Assembly: GCA_018678395.1 (NCBI GenBank)
Contig: JAHHMJ010000636.1
Coordinates: 1 to 11,376, forward strand
DNA length: 11,376 nucleotides
Direction of reading: 5' to 3'
Origin: Gemmatimonadota bacterium
GTDB lineage: Bacteria > Gemmatimonadota > Gemmatimonadetes > Longimicrobiales > Gaopeijiaceae
The translations under genes and the position numbers were made by a program. Below are positions 5,607 through 11,376 of the stretch, one piece after another. The notes beneath the pieces are model-generated. The model ran no database searches, was not told the origin of the DNA, and was given only the letters and a program-made list of their open reading frames with translations. The first letter of the stretch is position 1. Each line of letters begins with the position of its first letter.

Positions 5607-6865
5607 ACGATCAGGGACAGCGGGATCGCGGAATCTGGCCCTGGGTGCTGGGGGTCGCGATCGCCCTCGTGTTCGGGCTCTTCCTGTGGACGAGCCGGGA
5701 GGTGCTGAACCCGCTCTTCCTCTTCCTTCTGCTGGCCGCCGGTCTCCAACCCTTTCGCGGGCGCCCCGGGCACTCGCTCGTGCTGTCGCTGCTGGCGGTG
5801 ATCACCGGGGTCTGGGTGCTGTCGACGACCGGTACGCTGCTCGCGCCCTTCGTGCTCGCCATGGGCGTGGCGTACATCCTCGATCCCCTGGTCGACCGGA
5901 TCGAGGCCACCGGGCGTGGACGTTCGACCGCGGTCATGCTGCTCGCCCTGCCCGTCGTGGGCGGGCTCGTCGCCATCATCCTCATCGGCGCACCGTCGCT
6001 GTGGACCCAGGCCGGCGAACTGATCGCGCAGGCGCCGCTGGCGCTCGAGCGGCTGGAGACCGGGGCCGCCGCGCTGGAGGCCCGGCTGCGGGGCGTTCCC
6101 GGCCTCGCCGAACTGGTCGTGGAGCCGCTGGGACGGCTCGACGCCGAGGCCATCGTCCGCTTCCTGGACGAGCGGAAGGCCGAATTGGCGCAGCGGGGCT
6201 GGAATGCGGTGCTCGGTCTGGGACGCGGGCTCGGTTCGGTCCTCACGGTCCTCGGGTACCTCGTCCTCACACCCGTGCTGACCTTCTACCTGCTGCGGGA
6301 CTGGGACCGGATCACCCACCACCTGGGTGAGCTGGTGCCGCGGCCCCGGCGGGAGGACATCCTCTCGTTCTTCGAGGAGTACGACGACCTGCTGGCGCGC
6401 TACCTGCGCGGACAGATCCTCGTGGCGACGACCATCGGCGCCATCACCGCGATCGGACTCTGGGTCACGGGCTTCCCCTATGCGTTCCTGCTGGGGGTGA
6501 TCGTCGCGGTGTTCGGCGTGGTACCGTACCTGGGACTCGTGCTGAGCCTCATTCCCGCGATTCTCGTCGCCCTGACGAGCGGGGCCGTGGGGCTGTCGCT
6601 CCTGAAGGTCGGCATCGTGTTCGCCGTGGCGCAGGGCCTCGAGGGCGCGGTCGTCAGCCCCCGGATCGTCGGCGACTCCGTGGGCCTGCACCCCGTGTGG
6701 GTCGTTCTGGCGCTGGCCGTGGGCGGCTTCTACTTCGGATTCGTGGGACTGCTCATCGGCGTGCCGGCGGCCGTGGGCGTGAAGCTGCTCGTCACGCGCG
6801 GGCTGGCACGGTATCGGGAGAGCACGGTCTTCCGCGGCGGTGACGAGGAGGTCACCCCCGCCTAG
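5603..6865 (+). CDS. AI-2E family transporter (PerM/TqsA/YdiK-like membrane protein)
   Basis: This 420-residue integral membrane protein belongs to the AI-2E transporter family (PF01594), whose members include TqsA, linked to autoinducer-2 export, and sodium/proton antiporters; most are uncharacterised permeases. Hydrophobic segments lie at about 11-30, 34-48, 58-95, 109-131, 211-232, 281-337 (two or three helices), 341-358 and 385-408. A soluble, helix-rich loop lies at about 135-205. Family hallmarks are YLRGQ (277-281) before the conserved C-terminal half, GVVPYLG near 325, and QGLEGAVVSPRIVGDSVGLHP (364-384, with a conserved Pro-Arg-Ile and final Pro). Start GTG 5603 overlaps the Nudix stop and has a strong AGGAGG. 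The operon position hints at envelope function, but AI-2 transport should not be assumed. It is the last gene of the block. Confidence 0.88.
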   Translation: MNDQGQRDRGIWPWVLGVAIALVFGLFLWTSREVLNPLFLFLLLAAGLQPFRGRPGHSLVLSLLAVITGVWVLSTTGTLLAPFVLAMGVAYILDPLVDRIEATGRGRSTAVMLLALPVVGGLVAIILIGAPSLWTQAGELIAQAPLALERLETGAAALEARLRGVPGLAELVVEPLGRLDAEAIVRFLDERKAELAQRGWNAVLGLGRGLGSVLTVLGYLVLTPVLTFYLLRDWDRITHHLGELVPRPRREDILSFFEEYDDLLARYLRGQILVATTIGAITAIGLWVTGFPYAFLLGVIVAVFGVVPYLGLVLSLIPAILVALTSGAVGLSLLKVGIVFAVAQGLEGAVVSPRIVGDSVGLHPVWVVLALAVGGFYFGFVGLLIGVPAAVGVKLLVTRGLARYRESTVFRGGDEEVTPA

Positions 6866-6890
6866 CGCGGGCCGGGTCGCGACGACGCAT

Positions 6891-6902
6891 GGACGGCCGT
6901 CC
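6891..6902. promoter_or_regulatory. Perfect 12-base palindrome upstream of the flavoenzyme promoter
   Basis: GGACGGCCGTCC is a perfect 12-base palindrome, 12 bases before the -35 box of the promoter at 6915-6942 and 25 bases after the AI-2E transporter stop. It has no loop, so it looks more like a dimer-binding operator than a terminator. The regulator is unknown, and GC-rich palindromes can arise by chance. Confidence 0.3.
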
Positions 6903-6914
6903 GCCGGTGGCCCG

Positions 6915-6942
6915 TTGCCCGGAATCGGCGTCCTTGTAGACT
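6915..6942 (+). promoter_or_regulatory. Promoter giving a probably leaderless flavoenzyme mRNA
   Basis: TTGCCC (6915-6920), a 16-base spacer and TAGACT (6937-6942) form a reasonable TTGnnn/TAnnnT promoter. The last base of the -10 is only seven bases before the A of ATG 6950. Transcription should therefore start at or within a base or two of the start codon. There is no Shine-Dalgarno sequence in ACTACTCGTC before the ATG, which fits leaderless translation. Confidence 0.5.
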
Positions 6943-6949
6943 ACTCGTC

Positions 6950-7954
6950 ATGAATTCCATTGCCGACGTGACCATCATCGGCGGAGGGCCCACGGGGCTC
7001 TTCGCCGCCTTCTATGCCGGGATGCGGGGGCTGTCGACGCGTATCGTCGATTCCCTCCCCGAACTGGGCGGCCAGCTCACGGCGCTCTATCCGGAGAAAT
7101 ACATCTACGACGTGGGGGGATTCCCCAAGATCCTGGCCAGGGATCTCGCGCAGGGGCTGATCAGGCAGGGCCTCCAGTTCGAGCCCGAAGTCGTGCTCGA
7201 CGAAGAGGTCCACGAGCTCGTGCGCGAGGACGACGACACCTGGACGCTGCGCTGCCGTACCGGCGACTACCGTTCGCGAGCGGTCGTCATCGCAGGCGGC
7301 AAGGGCGCGTTCGAGCCGAAGGTCCTCAAGGTGCCCGGCTACGAGGAGTTGCTCTACAAGGGCGTGCACTACGCGGTTCGGGACCCGAAGGAGTACGAGG
7401 GCAAGCGGGTGCTGATCGTCGGCGGTGGGGACTCGGCCCTCGACTGGGCCCTGATCCTCAAGGACGTCTGCGCCGAGGTGAGCCTCTGCCATCGCCGGGA
7501 CGGCTGGCGGGCCCACGAGGCGACCGTTCAGCAGATGGAGGCGGCCTGCGCGGCGGGTGAGATGACGCTGTTGACCTACTACGAGGTCCGCGAGATCCAC
7601 GGTGAGGGAACCGTCGACGGGGTCACCGTATTCGACAACCGCACCGACGAAGACACCCGCCTCCACGTGGATTCGGTGCTGACCTTCCTCGGCTTCAAGC
7701 CGGACCTCGGTCCCATCAAGAGCTGGGGGCTGACGCTCGATCGGAATCGCATCGAGGTGGATGCGCTGATGCGCACCAATCTGCCCGGTGTGTATGCCGC
7801 CGGCGACATCGTGAAGTACGAGGGCAAGCTGGACCTGATCGCGACCGGCTTCGGTGAAGCCGCCGTCGCGGTGAACAACGCCGTCCGCTACGTGAATCCG
7901 GACGCGCGCGTGAATCCCGGCCACTCCACCAGCATGGCGGTCTTCAAGGACTGA
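6950..7954 (+). CDS. Type 2 ferredoxin/flavodoxin-NADP reductase (thioredoxin-reductase-like)
   Basis: This FAD enzyme passes electrons between NADP(H) and ferredoxin or flavodoxin. It belongs to the thioredoxin-reductase-like class known from Bacillus YumC and Chlorobium FNR. In 334 residues it has the FAD dinucleotide-binding motif GGGPTG (11-16), LGGQL (39-43), the NADP-binding motif GGGDSA (158-163) with HRRD (181-184), and the second FAD motif AAGD (293-296). The redox CxxC of thioredoxin reductase is absent: the corresponding region is around [14 protein letters not shown], with no cysteine. The C-terminal tail HSTSMAVF (325-332) is characteristic of this FNR class, where it covers the flavin. 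The ATG start is supported by the adjacent promoter. trxB follows after 17 bases, so the two are probably co-transcribed. No ferredoxin gene is nearby. Confidence 0.9.
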   Translation: MNSIADVTIIGGGPTGLFAAFYAGMRGLSTRIVDSLPELGGQLTALYPEKYIYDVGGFPKILARDLAQGLIRQGLQFEPEVVLDEEVHELVREDDDTWTLRCRTGDYRSRAVVIAGGKGAFEPKVLKVPGYEELLYKGVHYAVRDPKEYEGKRVLIVGGGDSALDWALILKDVCAEVSLCHRRDGWRAHEATVQQMEAACAAGEMTLLTYYEVREIHGEGTVDGVTVFDNRTDEDTRLHVDSVLTFLGFKPDLGPIKSWGLTLDRNRIEVDALMRTNLPGVYAAGDIVKYEGKLDLIATGFGEAAVAVNNAVRYVNPDARVNPGHSTSMAVFKD

Positions 7955-7971
7955 CGTGCCTCGAGGAAGAC

Positions 7972-8988
7972 ATGAGCGACGTGATGCGAGAGAAGGTTGT
8001 GATCATCGGCTCCGGCCCCGCAGGCTGGACTGCCGCCATCTATGCGGCCCGGGCCAACCTCGACCCGGTGGTCTTCGAGGGCGCGGGCAGCCGTACGATG
8101 ATCCCGGGCGGTCAGCTCATGTTCACGACGGACGTCGAGAACTACCCCGGCTTCCCGACGGGCGTGACCGGTCCCGAGATGATGATGGCCTTCAAGCAGC
8201 AGGCCGAGCGTTTCGGGACCCGGGTGTTCACCGAGGACGTCGTGAAGATCGATCTGTCCGTGTATCCGCGTCGGATCGAGACCAACATGGGCAAGACGGT
8301 CGAGGCCGACGCGGTCATCATCGCCACGGGCGCCAACGCCAAGTGGCTGGGCGTGCCGGGTGAGGAGCACCTCGCGCGGACCGGCGGCGGCGTGTCGGCC
8401 TGTGCGGTGTGTGACGGGGCCCTGCCGTTCTTCCGCGAGAAGACGCTCGCCGTCGTGGGCGGAGGAGACTCGGCCATGGAAGAGGCGATCTACCTGACGA
8501 ACTTCGCCTCGAAGGTGCTGCTGATTCACCGGCGGGATGAATTCCGGGCCTCGAAGATCATGGCGGACCGCGCGCTCGCGAACCCGAAGATCGAGGTGAT
8601 GTGGAATACGGTCGTGAAGGAGGTGGTGAGCGCTGAGGTGGTGGGCGGCGACGAGATCCGTGCTCTACGCGTCGCCGATACCGAGACGGGTGACGAACGG
8701 GAGGTCCCCGTCGGCGGACTCTTCGTCGCCATCGGCCACAAGCCGAACACCGACTTCCTGGACGGCCAGATCGACCTGCGCGAGAACGGCTACATCGAGC
8801 CGCCCGCAGGGGGCCGGACCGCCACGAACGTACCGGGCGTGTTCGCGGCCGGCGACGTGACGGACGACTACTACCGGCAGGCCATCACGGCCGCGGGCAC
8901 CGGGTGCATGGCCGCGCTCGAGGCCGAGCGCTGGTTGGCCCACGGTGGCATCGAAGCGCCGGAGCAGGCCGAGGTCGTCCCGGGCTGA
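7972..8988 (+). CDS. trxB: Thioredoxin-disulfide reductase
   Basis: This flavoenzyme reduces thioredoxin with NADPH in the cytoplasm. The 338-residue protein has the FAD motif GSGPAG (13-18), PGGQLM (45-50), and the redox-active disulfide CAVC (Cys144-Cys147) followed by DGALPFF. The NADPH motif is [10 protein letters not shown] (163-172) and the NADPH-phosphate-binding HRRDEFRAS lies at 186-194. The closing FAD motif is [14 protein letters not shown] (281-294), with the AAGTGCMAA stretch (297-305) typical of the family. Every key residue is present. ATG 7972 has AGGA at 7964-7967. An in-frame ATG four codons later is possible, but lies further from the ribosome site. The gene follows the FNR gene by 17 bases and shares its fold, so the pair probably arose from an old duplication. 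Confidence 0.97.
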   Translation: MSDVMREKVVIIGSGPAGWTAAIYAARANLDPVVFEGAGSRTMIPGGQLMFTTDVENYPGFPTGVTGPEMMMAFKQQAERFGTRVFTEDVVKIDLSVYPRRIETNMGKTVEADAVIIATGANAKWLGVPGEEHLARTGGGVSACAVCDGALPFFREKTLAVVGGGDSAMEEAIYLTNFASKVLLIHRRDEFRASKIMADRALANPKIEVMWNTVVKEVVSAEVVGGDEIRALRVADTETGDEREVPVGGLFVAIGHKPNTDFLDGQIDLRENGYIEPPAGGRTATNVPGVFAAGDVTDDYYRQAITAAGTGCMAALEAERWLAHGGIEAPEQAEVVPG

Positions 8989-9007
8989 GCCTGGGCGCTC
9001 GCCCGCT
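8989..9007. terminator. Stem-loop between trxB and the convergent dehydrogenase
   Basis: In the 21-base gap between two convergent stop codons, GGGC (8993-8996) pairs with GCCC (9001-9004) across a 4-base loop. AGC (8989-8991) pairs with GCT (9005-9007), leaving a two-base bulge. No T-run follows. It fills the gap almost exactly and could mark 3' ends for both transcripts; the function is inferred. Confidence 0.3.
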
Positions 9008-9009
9008 CC

Positions 9010-9747
9010 TCAACCCCCGCGGCTCGGCCCGTCGAGGCTCCGTCCCCCGTCCACGACCACCGCTTCACCCGTGATGAACGGCGAGGCGGCCAGGAAGAGG
9101 ACGGTGCGCACGACGTCGTCGGGTGAACCCAGATGGCCCACGGGCGTGCGTGCCAGTTCCCGCTTGCGATCGTCCTCGTCGAAGTCGTCCGGCGGCAGGA
9201 CCGCGCCGGGGGCGATCGCGTTCACGCGCACGTGCGGCGCCATGACCCGGGCGAGCACCCGCGTGAGATGCATGAGGCCGGCCTTCGACACCCCGTGGTG
9301 CGGGTAGCGTACCCACGGTTGGAAGGCCGACAGGTCGACCATGTTCACGATCGACCCCCGGCTCTCCCTGAGCAGCGACGCGGCGGCGCGTACCAGCAGG
9401 AACGGGCCCTTCAGATTGGTCGCCATCACGCGGTCCCACGCCTCCTCGTCGACGTCGAGCAGGTCGGCCTGCTCGAACGAAGCGGCCCCGTTCACCAGCA
9501 GATCGAGGCGCCCGTACGCTTCGGACACCGCGTCGACCACGCGGCCCACCTCCGCACCGCCCGACAGGTCTGCACGAACCGTACAGGCCCGGCGCCCCAG
9601 CGCTTCCACCTCCCGGGCCGTCTGCATCGCGGGACCCTCGGAGGAGTGGTAGTGGACCATCAGGTCGTAGCCCGCCTCGGCAAGGCCGAGGGTCACGGCG
9701 CGGCCGAGCCGGACGGCTCCACCGGTGACGAGAGCGACCTTCCGCAT
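9010..9747 (-). CDS. Pteridine-reductase-like short-chain dehydrogenase with His at the Tyr position
   Basis: This 245-residue Rossmann-fold protein most resembles the pteridine reductase branch (PTR1/FolM) of short-chain dehydrogenases, which reduce dihydrofolate or biopterin with NADPH. Supporting features are TGGAVRLGRA (8-17), which contains the RLG cofactor signature of PTR1, NGAA (86-89) in place of NNAG, and NMVD (135-138), whose Asp138 aligns with catalytic Asp181 of Leishmania PTR1. Also seen are NAIAPGAVLPP (176-186) and VDGGRSL (232-238). Lys155 aligns with Lys198, but the position of catalytic Tyr194 is His151 (codon CAC). A Tyr lies three residues earlier, at 148, where PTR1 also has one. 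Activity may therefore be altered or lost. The ATG at 9747 has GGAG about seven bases before it. The gene is divergent from another dehydrogenase and convergent with trxB. Confidence 0.85.
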   Translation of the reverse strand: MRKVALVTGGAVRLGRAVTLGLAEAGYDLMVHYHSSEGPAMQTAREVEALGRRACTVRADLSGGAEVGRVVDAVSEAYGRLDLLVNGAASFEQADLLDVDEEAWDRVMATNLKGPFLLVRAAASLLRESRGSIVNMVDLSAFQPWVRYPHHGVSKAGLMHLTRVLARVMAPHVRVNAIAPGAVLPPDDFDEDDRKRELARTPVGHLGSPDDVVRTVLFLAASPFITGEAVVVDGGRSLDGPSRGG

Positions 9748-9794
9748 GCGGCGACTCCGTGGGTGTGGACGGGCAGAGAAACACGGTCGCGCGG

Positions 9795-9808
9795 CCGACC
9801 CCGGTCGG
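9795..9808. promoter_or_regulatory. Inverted repeat in the divergent dehydrogenase promoter region
   Basis: CCGACC (9795-9800) and GGTCGG (9803-9808) form a perfect 6-base inverted repeat around CC. With the neighbouring hairpin at 9815-9836 it occupies the middle of the 143-base gap between two divergent dehydrogenase genes. It may be an operator. I could not place convincing -35/-10 pairs for either gene here, so promoters are not annotated. Confidence 0.3.
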
Positions 9809-9814
9809 GCAAGT

Positions 9815-9836
9815 CCCGCGGTGGAACACCGCCGGG
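9815..9836. promoter_or_regulatory. Second, stronger inverted repeat in the divergent region
   Basis: GCGGTG (9818-9823) and CACCGC (9827-9832) pair perfectly around GAA, and flanking CCC (9815-9817) and GGG (9834-9836) extend the stem to nine pairs with one bulged base. It begins seven bases after the first repeat. As DNA it could be a dimer-binding site; as RNA it would be a stable hairpin. Confidence 0.35.
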
Positions 9837-9890
9837 GGCGCCGGGTCTCCGGTCCACGAACCCCTTGACGTCCAATCTGCGAGGCGAGAG

Positions 9891-10625
9891 ATGAGCTGGT
9901 CCGAAGCGGTCGATCTGAGTGGGAAGGTGGCCCTGGTCACGGGCGGCACGGAGGGCATCGGGACGGCGGTGGCGGCCGACCTCGCCCGCGCCGGTGCACA
10001 GGTCGTGATCACCTCGCGATCGCTCGACAAGGCGCGGGCGGCGGCGGCGGAGATCTCCGGCGACGTGACGGGCCTGGCCTGCGACGTGCGCGACTTCGCC
10101 GCATGCCGCGCTCTCATGGCCGAGATCGGCGACCGCTGGGGGCGCCTCGACGTCCTGGTGAACAACGCCGGCCTCGGGATCTTCAAGCCGATCCAGGAGA
10201 TGTCCGTCGACGAATGGACGCTCCAGGTCGAGACCAACCTCACCGGGGTGTTCCTGACCTCGAAGGCGGCGCTGCCGCTGCTGAAGGCGGCCGGGAACGG
10301 TGGCGAGGGCGACGCCTGGATCGTCAACATCGGTTCGTTGGCCAGTCGCAACAGCTTCGGGAGTGGCTCCGGCTACAACGCCAGCAAGTTCGGACTGCTG
10401 GGCATGACCGAGGCGATGATGATCGATCTGCGCTACGAGGGCATTCGCACCAGCATCATCATGCCGGGCAGCGTCAACACGGGCTTCAACGATCACAGCG
10501 AGGACCGGGACTGGGCGATCCAGCCCGAGGACGTCGGCCGGGCCGTGCTGCAGCTCGTGGCCTATCCGACCGGGACCCTGGTCAGTCGGGTCGAGATGCG
10601 GCCGTCGCGGCCGCTGCGGCGTTGA
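9891..10625 (+). CDS. Classical short-chain dehydrogenase/reductase (NAD(P)-dependent)
   Basis: This 244-residue cytoplasmic oxidoreductase of the classical SDR family interconverts an alcohol and a ketone, or reduces a double bond, with NAD(P)(H). The full set of motifs is present: TGGTEGIG (17-24), Asp65 in CDVRD, NNAG (91-94), catalytic Ser149 in NIGSLAS, and YNASK with Tyr162 and Lys166. SR at 42-43 after the second strand favours NADP(H). MPGSVNTGF (191-199) follows the usual PG motif. The C-terminus (SRVEMRPSRPLR, 232-243) resembles 3-hydroxy-acid or sepiapterin-reductase-like SDRs, but the substrate cannot be told. ATG 9891 is preceded by GAGG at 9881-9884, and the upstream part of the frame is not needed. 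It is divergent from the pteridine-reductase-like gene, so a shared pathway is possible but not shown. Confidence 0.92.
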   Translation: MSWSEAVDLSGKVALVTGGTEGIGTAVAADLARAGAQVVITSRSLDKARAAAAEISGDVTGLACDVRDFAACRALMAEIGDRWGRLDVLVNNAGLGIFKPIQEMSVDEWTLQVETNLTGVFLTSKAALPLLKAAGNGGEGDAWIVNIGSLASRNSFGSGSGYNASKFGLLGMTEAMMIDLRYEGIRTSIIMPGSVNTGFNDHSEDRDWAIQPEDVGRAVLQLVAYPTGTLVSRVEMRPSRPLRR

Positions 10626-10676
10626 TCGCCTGACGCCGTAACGGGACGTGCGCAGGGGTGGCCGGGCCTCCGTTCG

Positions 10677-10684
10677 TGTAGTTT
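10677..10684 (+). promoter_or_regulatory. Candidate -10 element giving a leaderless start
   Basis: TGTAGTTT includes a TAnnnT -10 box (TAGTTT, 10679-10684) only five bases before ATG 10690. No -35 box is seen at the right distance. The arrangement repeats that at 6935-6950, where TTGTAGACT precedes an ATG. The GAGG between box and ATG ends one base before the start codon, too close to serve as a ribosome site, so the transcript is probably leaderless. Confidence 0.35.
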
Positions 10685-10689
10685 GAGGC

Positions 10690-11325
10690 ATGGCCCCCGA
10701 GACCACCGGAAGCGGAAGCACGTTCGAAGGACTGGTAGCCAGGACCGAGGGACTCCAGCCCTGGCGGCGCGTCGCCCATGCCGCCACCGGGGTCGTGTTC
10801 GCCCTGGCGCCCGGATGGGTGGGCTGGGCGCCGGGGCGCGTGGTCGCGGTGCTCGGAGGGGTGACGGCGTTGGCGTTCGCCATGGATGCGGCTCGGCTGA
10901 CCGTTCCCCGGCTCAACCGGCTCTTCTTCGCGACCTTCCGGTGGCTCGCCTCGCCGCGAGAGGCGCGGGCCGTCGCCTCGTCCACGTGGTACGCCCTCGC
11001 GGCGACCCTCGTGTGGCTCGGTGCGCCGGGGGCACCCGCCGTCTCCGGGCTCCTCGTGCTCGGGCTGGCTGATCCAGCCGCCTCGGTGATCGGGCGCCGT
11101 TGGGGCCGCTCGCCCCTGGGGAAGGGCACCAGGGAAGGCTCCGGCGCGTTCTTCGCGGTGGCTTTCGTGGTGTTGTGGAGCCAGATCGACTTGTGGGCGG
11201 CCCTCGTCGTGGCCGCGCTCGTCACACTGGTCGAAATCGCTCCCTCGAAGGCCGACGACAACCTGACGGTGCCGATCGCCACGGCGGCTCTGGTGACGTT
11301 GGCGCTGGCTGCCCCGTTCGCCTGA
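10690..11325 (+). CDS. DGK1/SEC59/VTE5-like membrane lipid kinase
   Basis: This 211-residue membrane protein fits the family of yeast Dgk1 (diacylglycerol kinase), Sec59 (dolichol kinase) and plant VTE5 (phytol kinase), which phosphorylate lipid alcohols, often with CTP. The N-terminal RRVAHAATG (26-34) matches the conserved RK-x-H-x-x-x-G start. The core LGLADPAASVIGRRWG (124-139) and GKGTREGSGAF (144-154) match the GD-x-x-A-x-x-x-G-R-x-x-G and KS-x-EGS blocks. VEIAPSKADDNLTVPIATA (181-199) matches the terminal E...DDN-x-x-x-P block. Hydrophobic segments lie at about 34-66, 100-127, 150-182 and 194-210. The N-terminal 20 residues are polar. The lipid alcohol used is unknown; isoprenoid alcohol salvage or phosphatidate supply are both possible. 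The gene appears to have its own -10 box and to be leaderless. Confidence 0.82.
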   Translation: MAPETTGSGSTFEGLVARTEGLQPWRRVAHAATGVVFALAPGWVGWAPGRVVAVLGGVTALAFAMDAARLTVPRLNRLFFATFRWLASPREARAVASSTWYALAATLVWLGAPGAPAVSGLLVLGLADPAASVIGRRWGRSPLGKGTREGSGAFFAVAFVVLWSQIDLWAALVVAALVTLVEIAPSKADDNLTVPIATAALVTLALAAPFA

Positions 11326-11376
11326 GAGCTCCTGTTTCGGTCGTGCCCGCCGGAGACCTGCGCAGGCACCGTATCC

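Noticed and set aside
9864..9890. TTGACG at 9864-9869 as the -35 box of the second dehydrogenase
   Set aside because: The -10 box would have to overlap the ATG at 9891, and no TAnnnT sequence is present there.
9065..10351. A 428-codon minus-strand open frame spanning both dehydrogenase genes
   Set aside because: It is a shadow frame; real motifs are in the frames annotated at 9010-9747 and 9891-10625.
9693..11369. A 558-codon minus-strand open frame opposite the second dehydrogenase and the lipid kinase
   Set aside because: It is antisense to two genes with complete family motifs, and its translation is low-complexity with no recognisable domain.
11326..11376. Palindrome CCTGCGCAGG at 11357-11366 in the last 51 bases
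   Set aside because: It has no T-run and no visible downstream gene; with the sequence ending just beyond it, neither terminator nor operator can be supported.

Overview
The window is a GC-rich (by eye about two-thirds G+C), densely coded stretch of a diderm bacterial chromosome. The MCE-type lipid transporter implies an outer membrane. The set of genes and protein style (short Rho without the long N-terminal insertion of actinobacteria, a thioredoxin-reductase-like ferredoxin-NADP reductase, an MCE protein ending in NPKRYVRLSIF) would fit Gemmatimonadota or a related phylum. That placement is an inference, not something the sequence proves. All twelve coding genes are intact. I see no insertion sequences, CRISPR arrays, tRNA or rRNA genes.

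Layout. 81-623 (+) is a purine-type phosphoribosyltransferase with its own promoter at the left edge. It converges on rho (669-1922, -), with a small stem-loop between them. A 323-base divergent region (1923-2245) carries a good rho promoter, a leader hairpin, and a motif that occurs once near the 5' end of each divergent transcript. Rightward from 2246 runs a tight six-gene block to 6865: a small unrecognised protein, the lipid transporter core mlaE-mlaF-mlaD, a Nudix hydrolase and an AI-2E-family membrane protein. Gaps are 46 bases or less, and two junctions are GTGA overlaps.

A second rightward unit (6950-8988) holds two related flavoenzymes in tandem: a type 2 ferredoxin/flavodoxin-NADP reductase without a CxxC pair, then a classical thioredoxin reductase with CAVC. 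Its promoter lies so close to the ATG that the mRNA is probably leaderless. A leftward pteridine-reductase-like short-chain dehydrogenase (9010-9747) converges on trxB. It is divergent from a second, classical short-chain dehydrogenase (9891-10625), and the 143-base gap between them contains two inverted repeats. Last is a membrane kinase of the DGK1/SEC59/VTE5 type (10690-11325), also apparently leaderless.

Functionally these are core processes: transcription termination, envelope lipid traffic, nucleotide clean-up, electron transfer/redox supply and lipid-alcohol phosphorylation. I do not find a convincing new defence or mobile system. The points most worth checking are the shared motif at the two divergent promoters beside rho, the histidine in place of the catalytic tyrosine in the pteridine-reductase-like enzyme, the two leaderless-type starts, and the unknown gene leading the lipid-transport operon.
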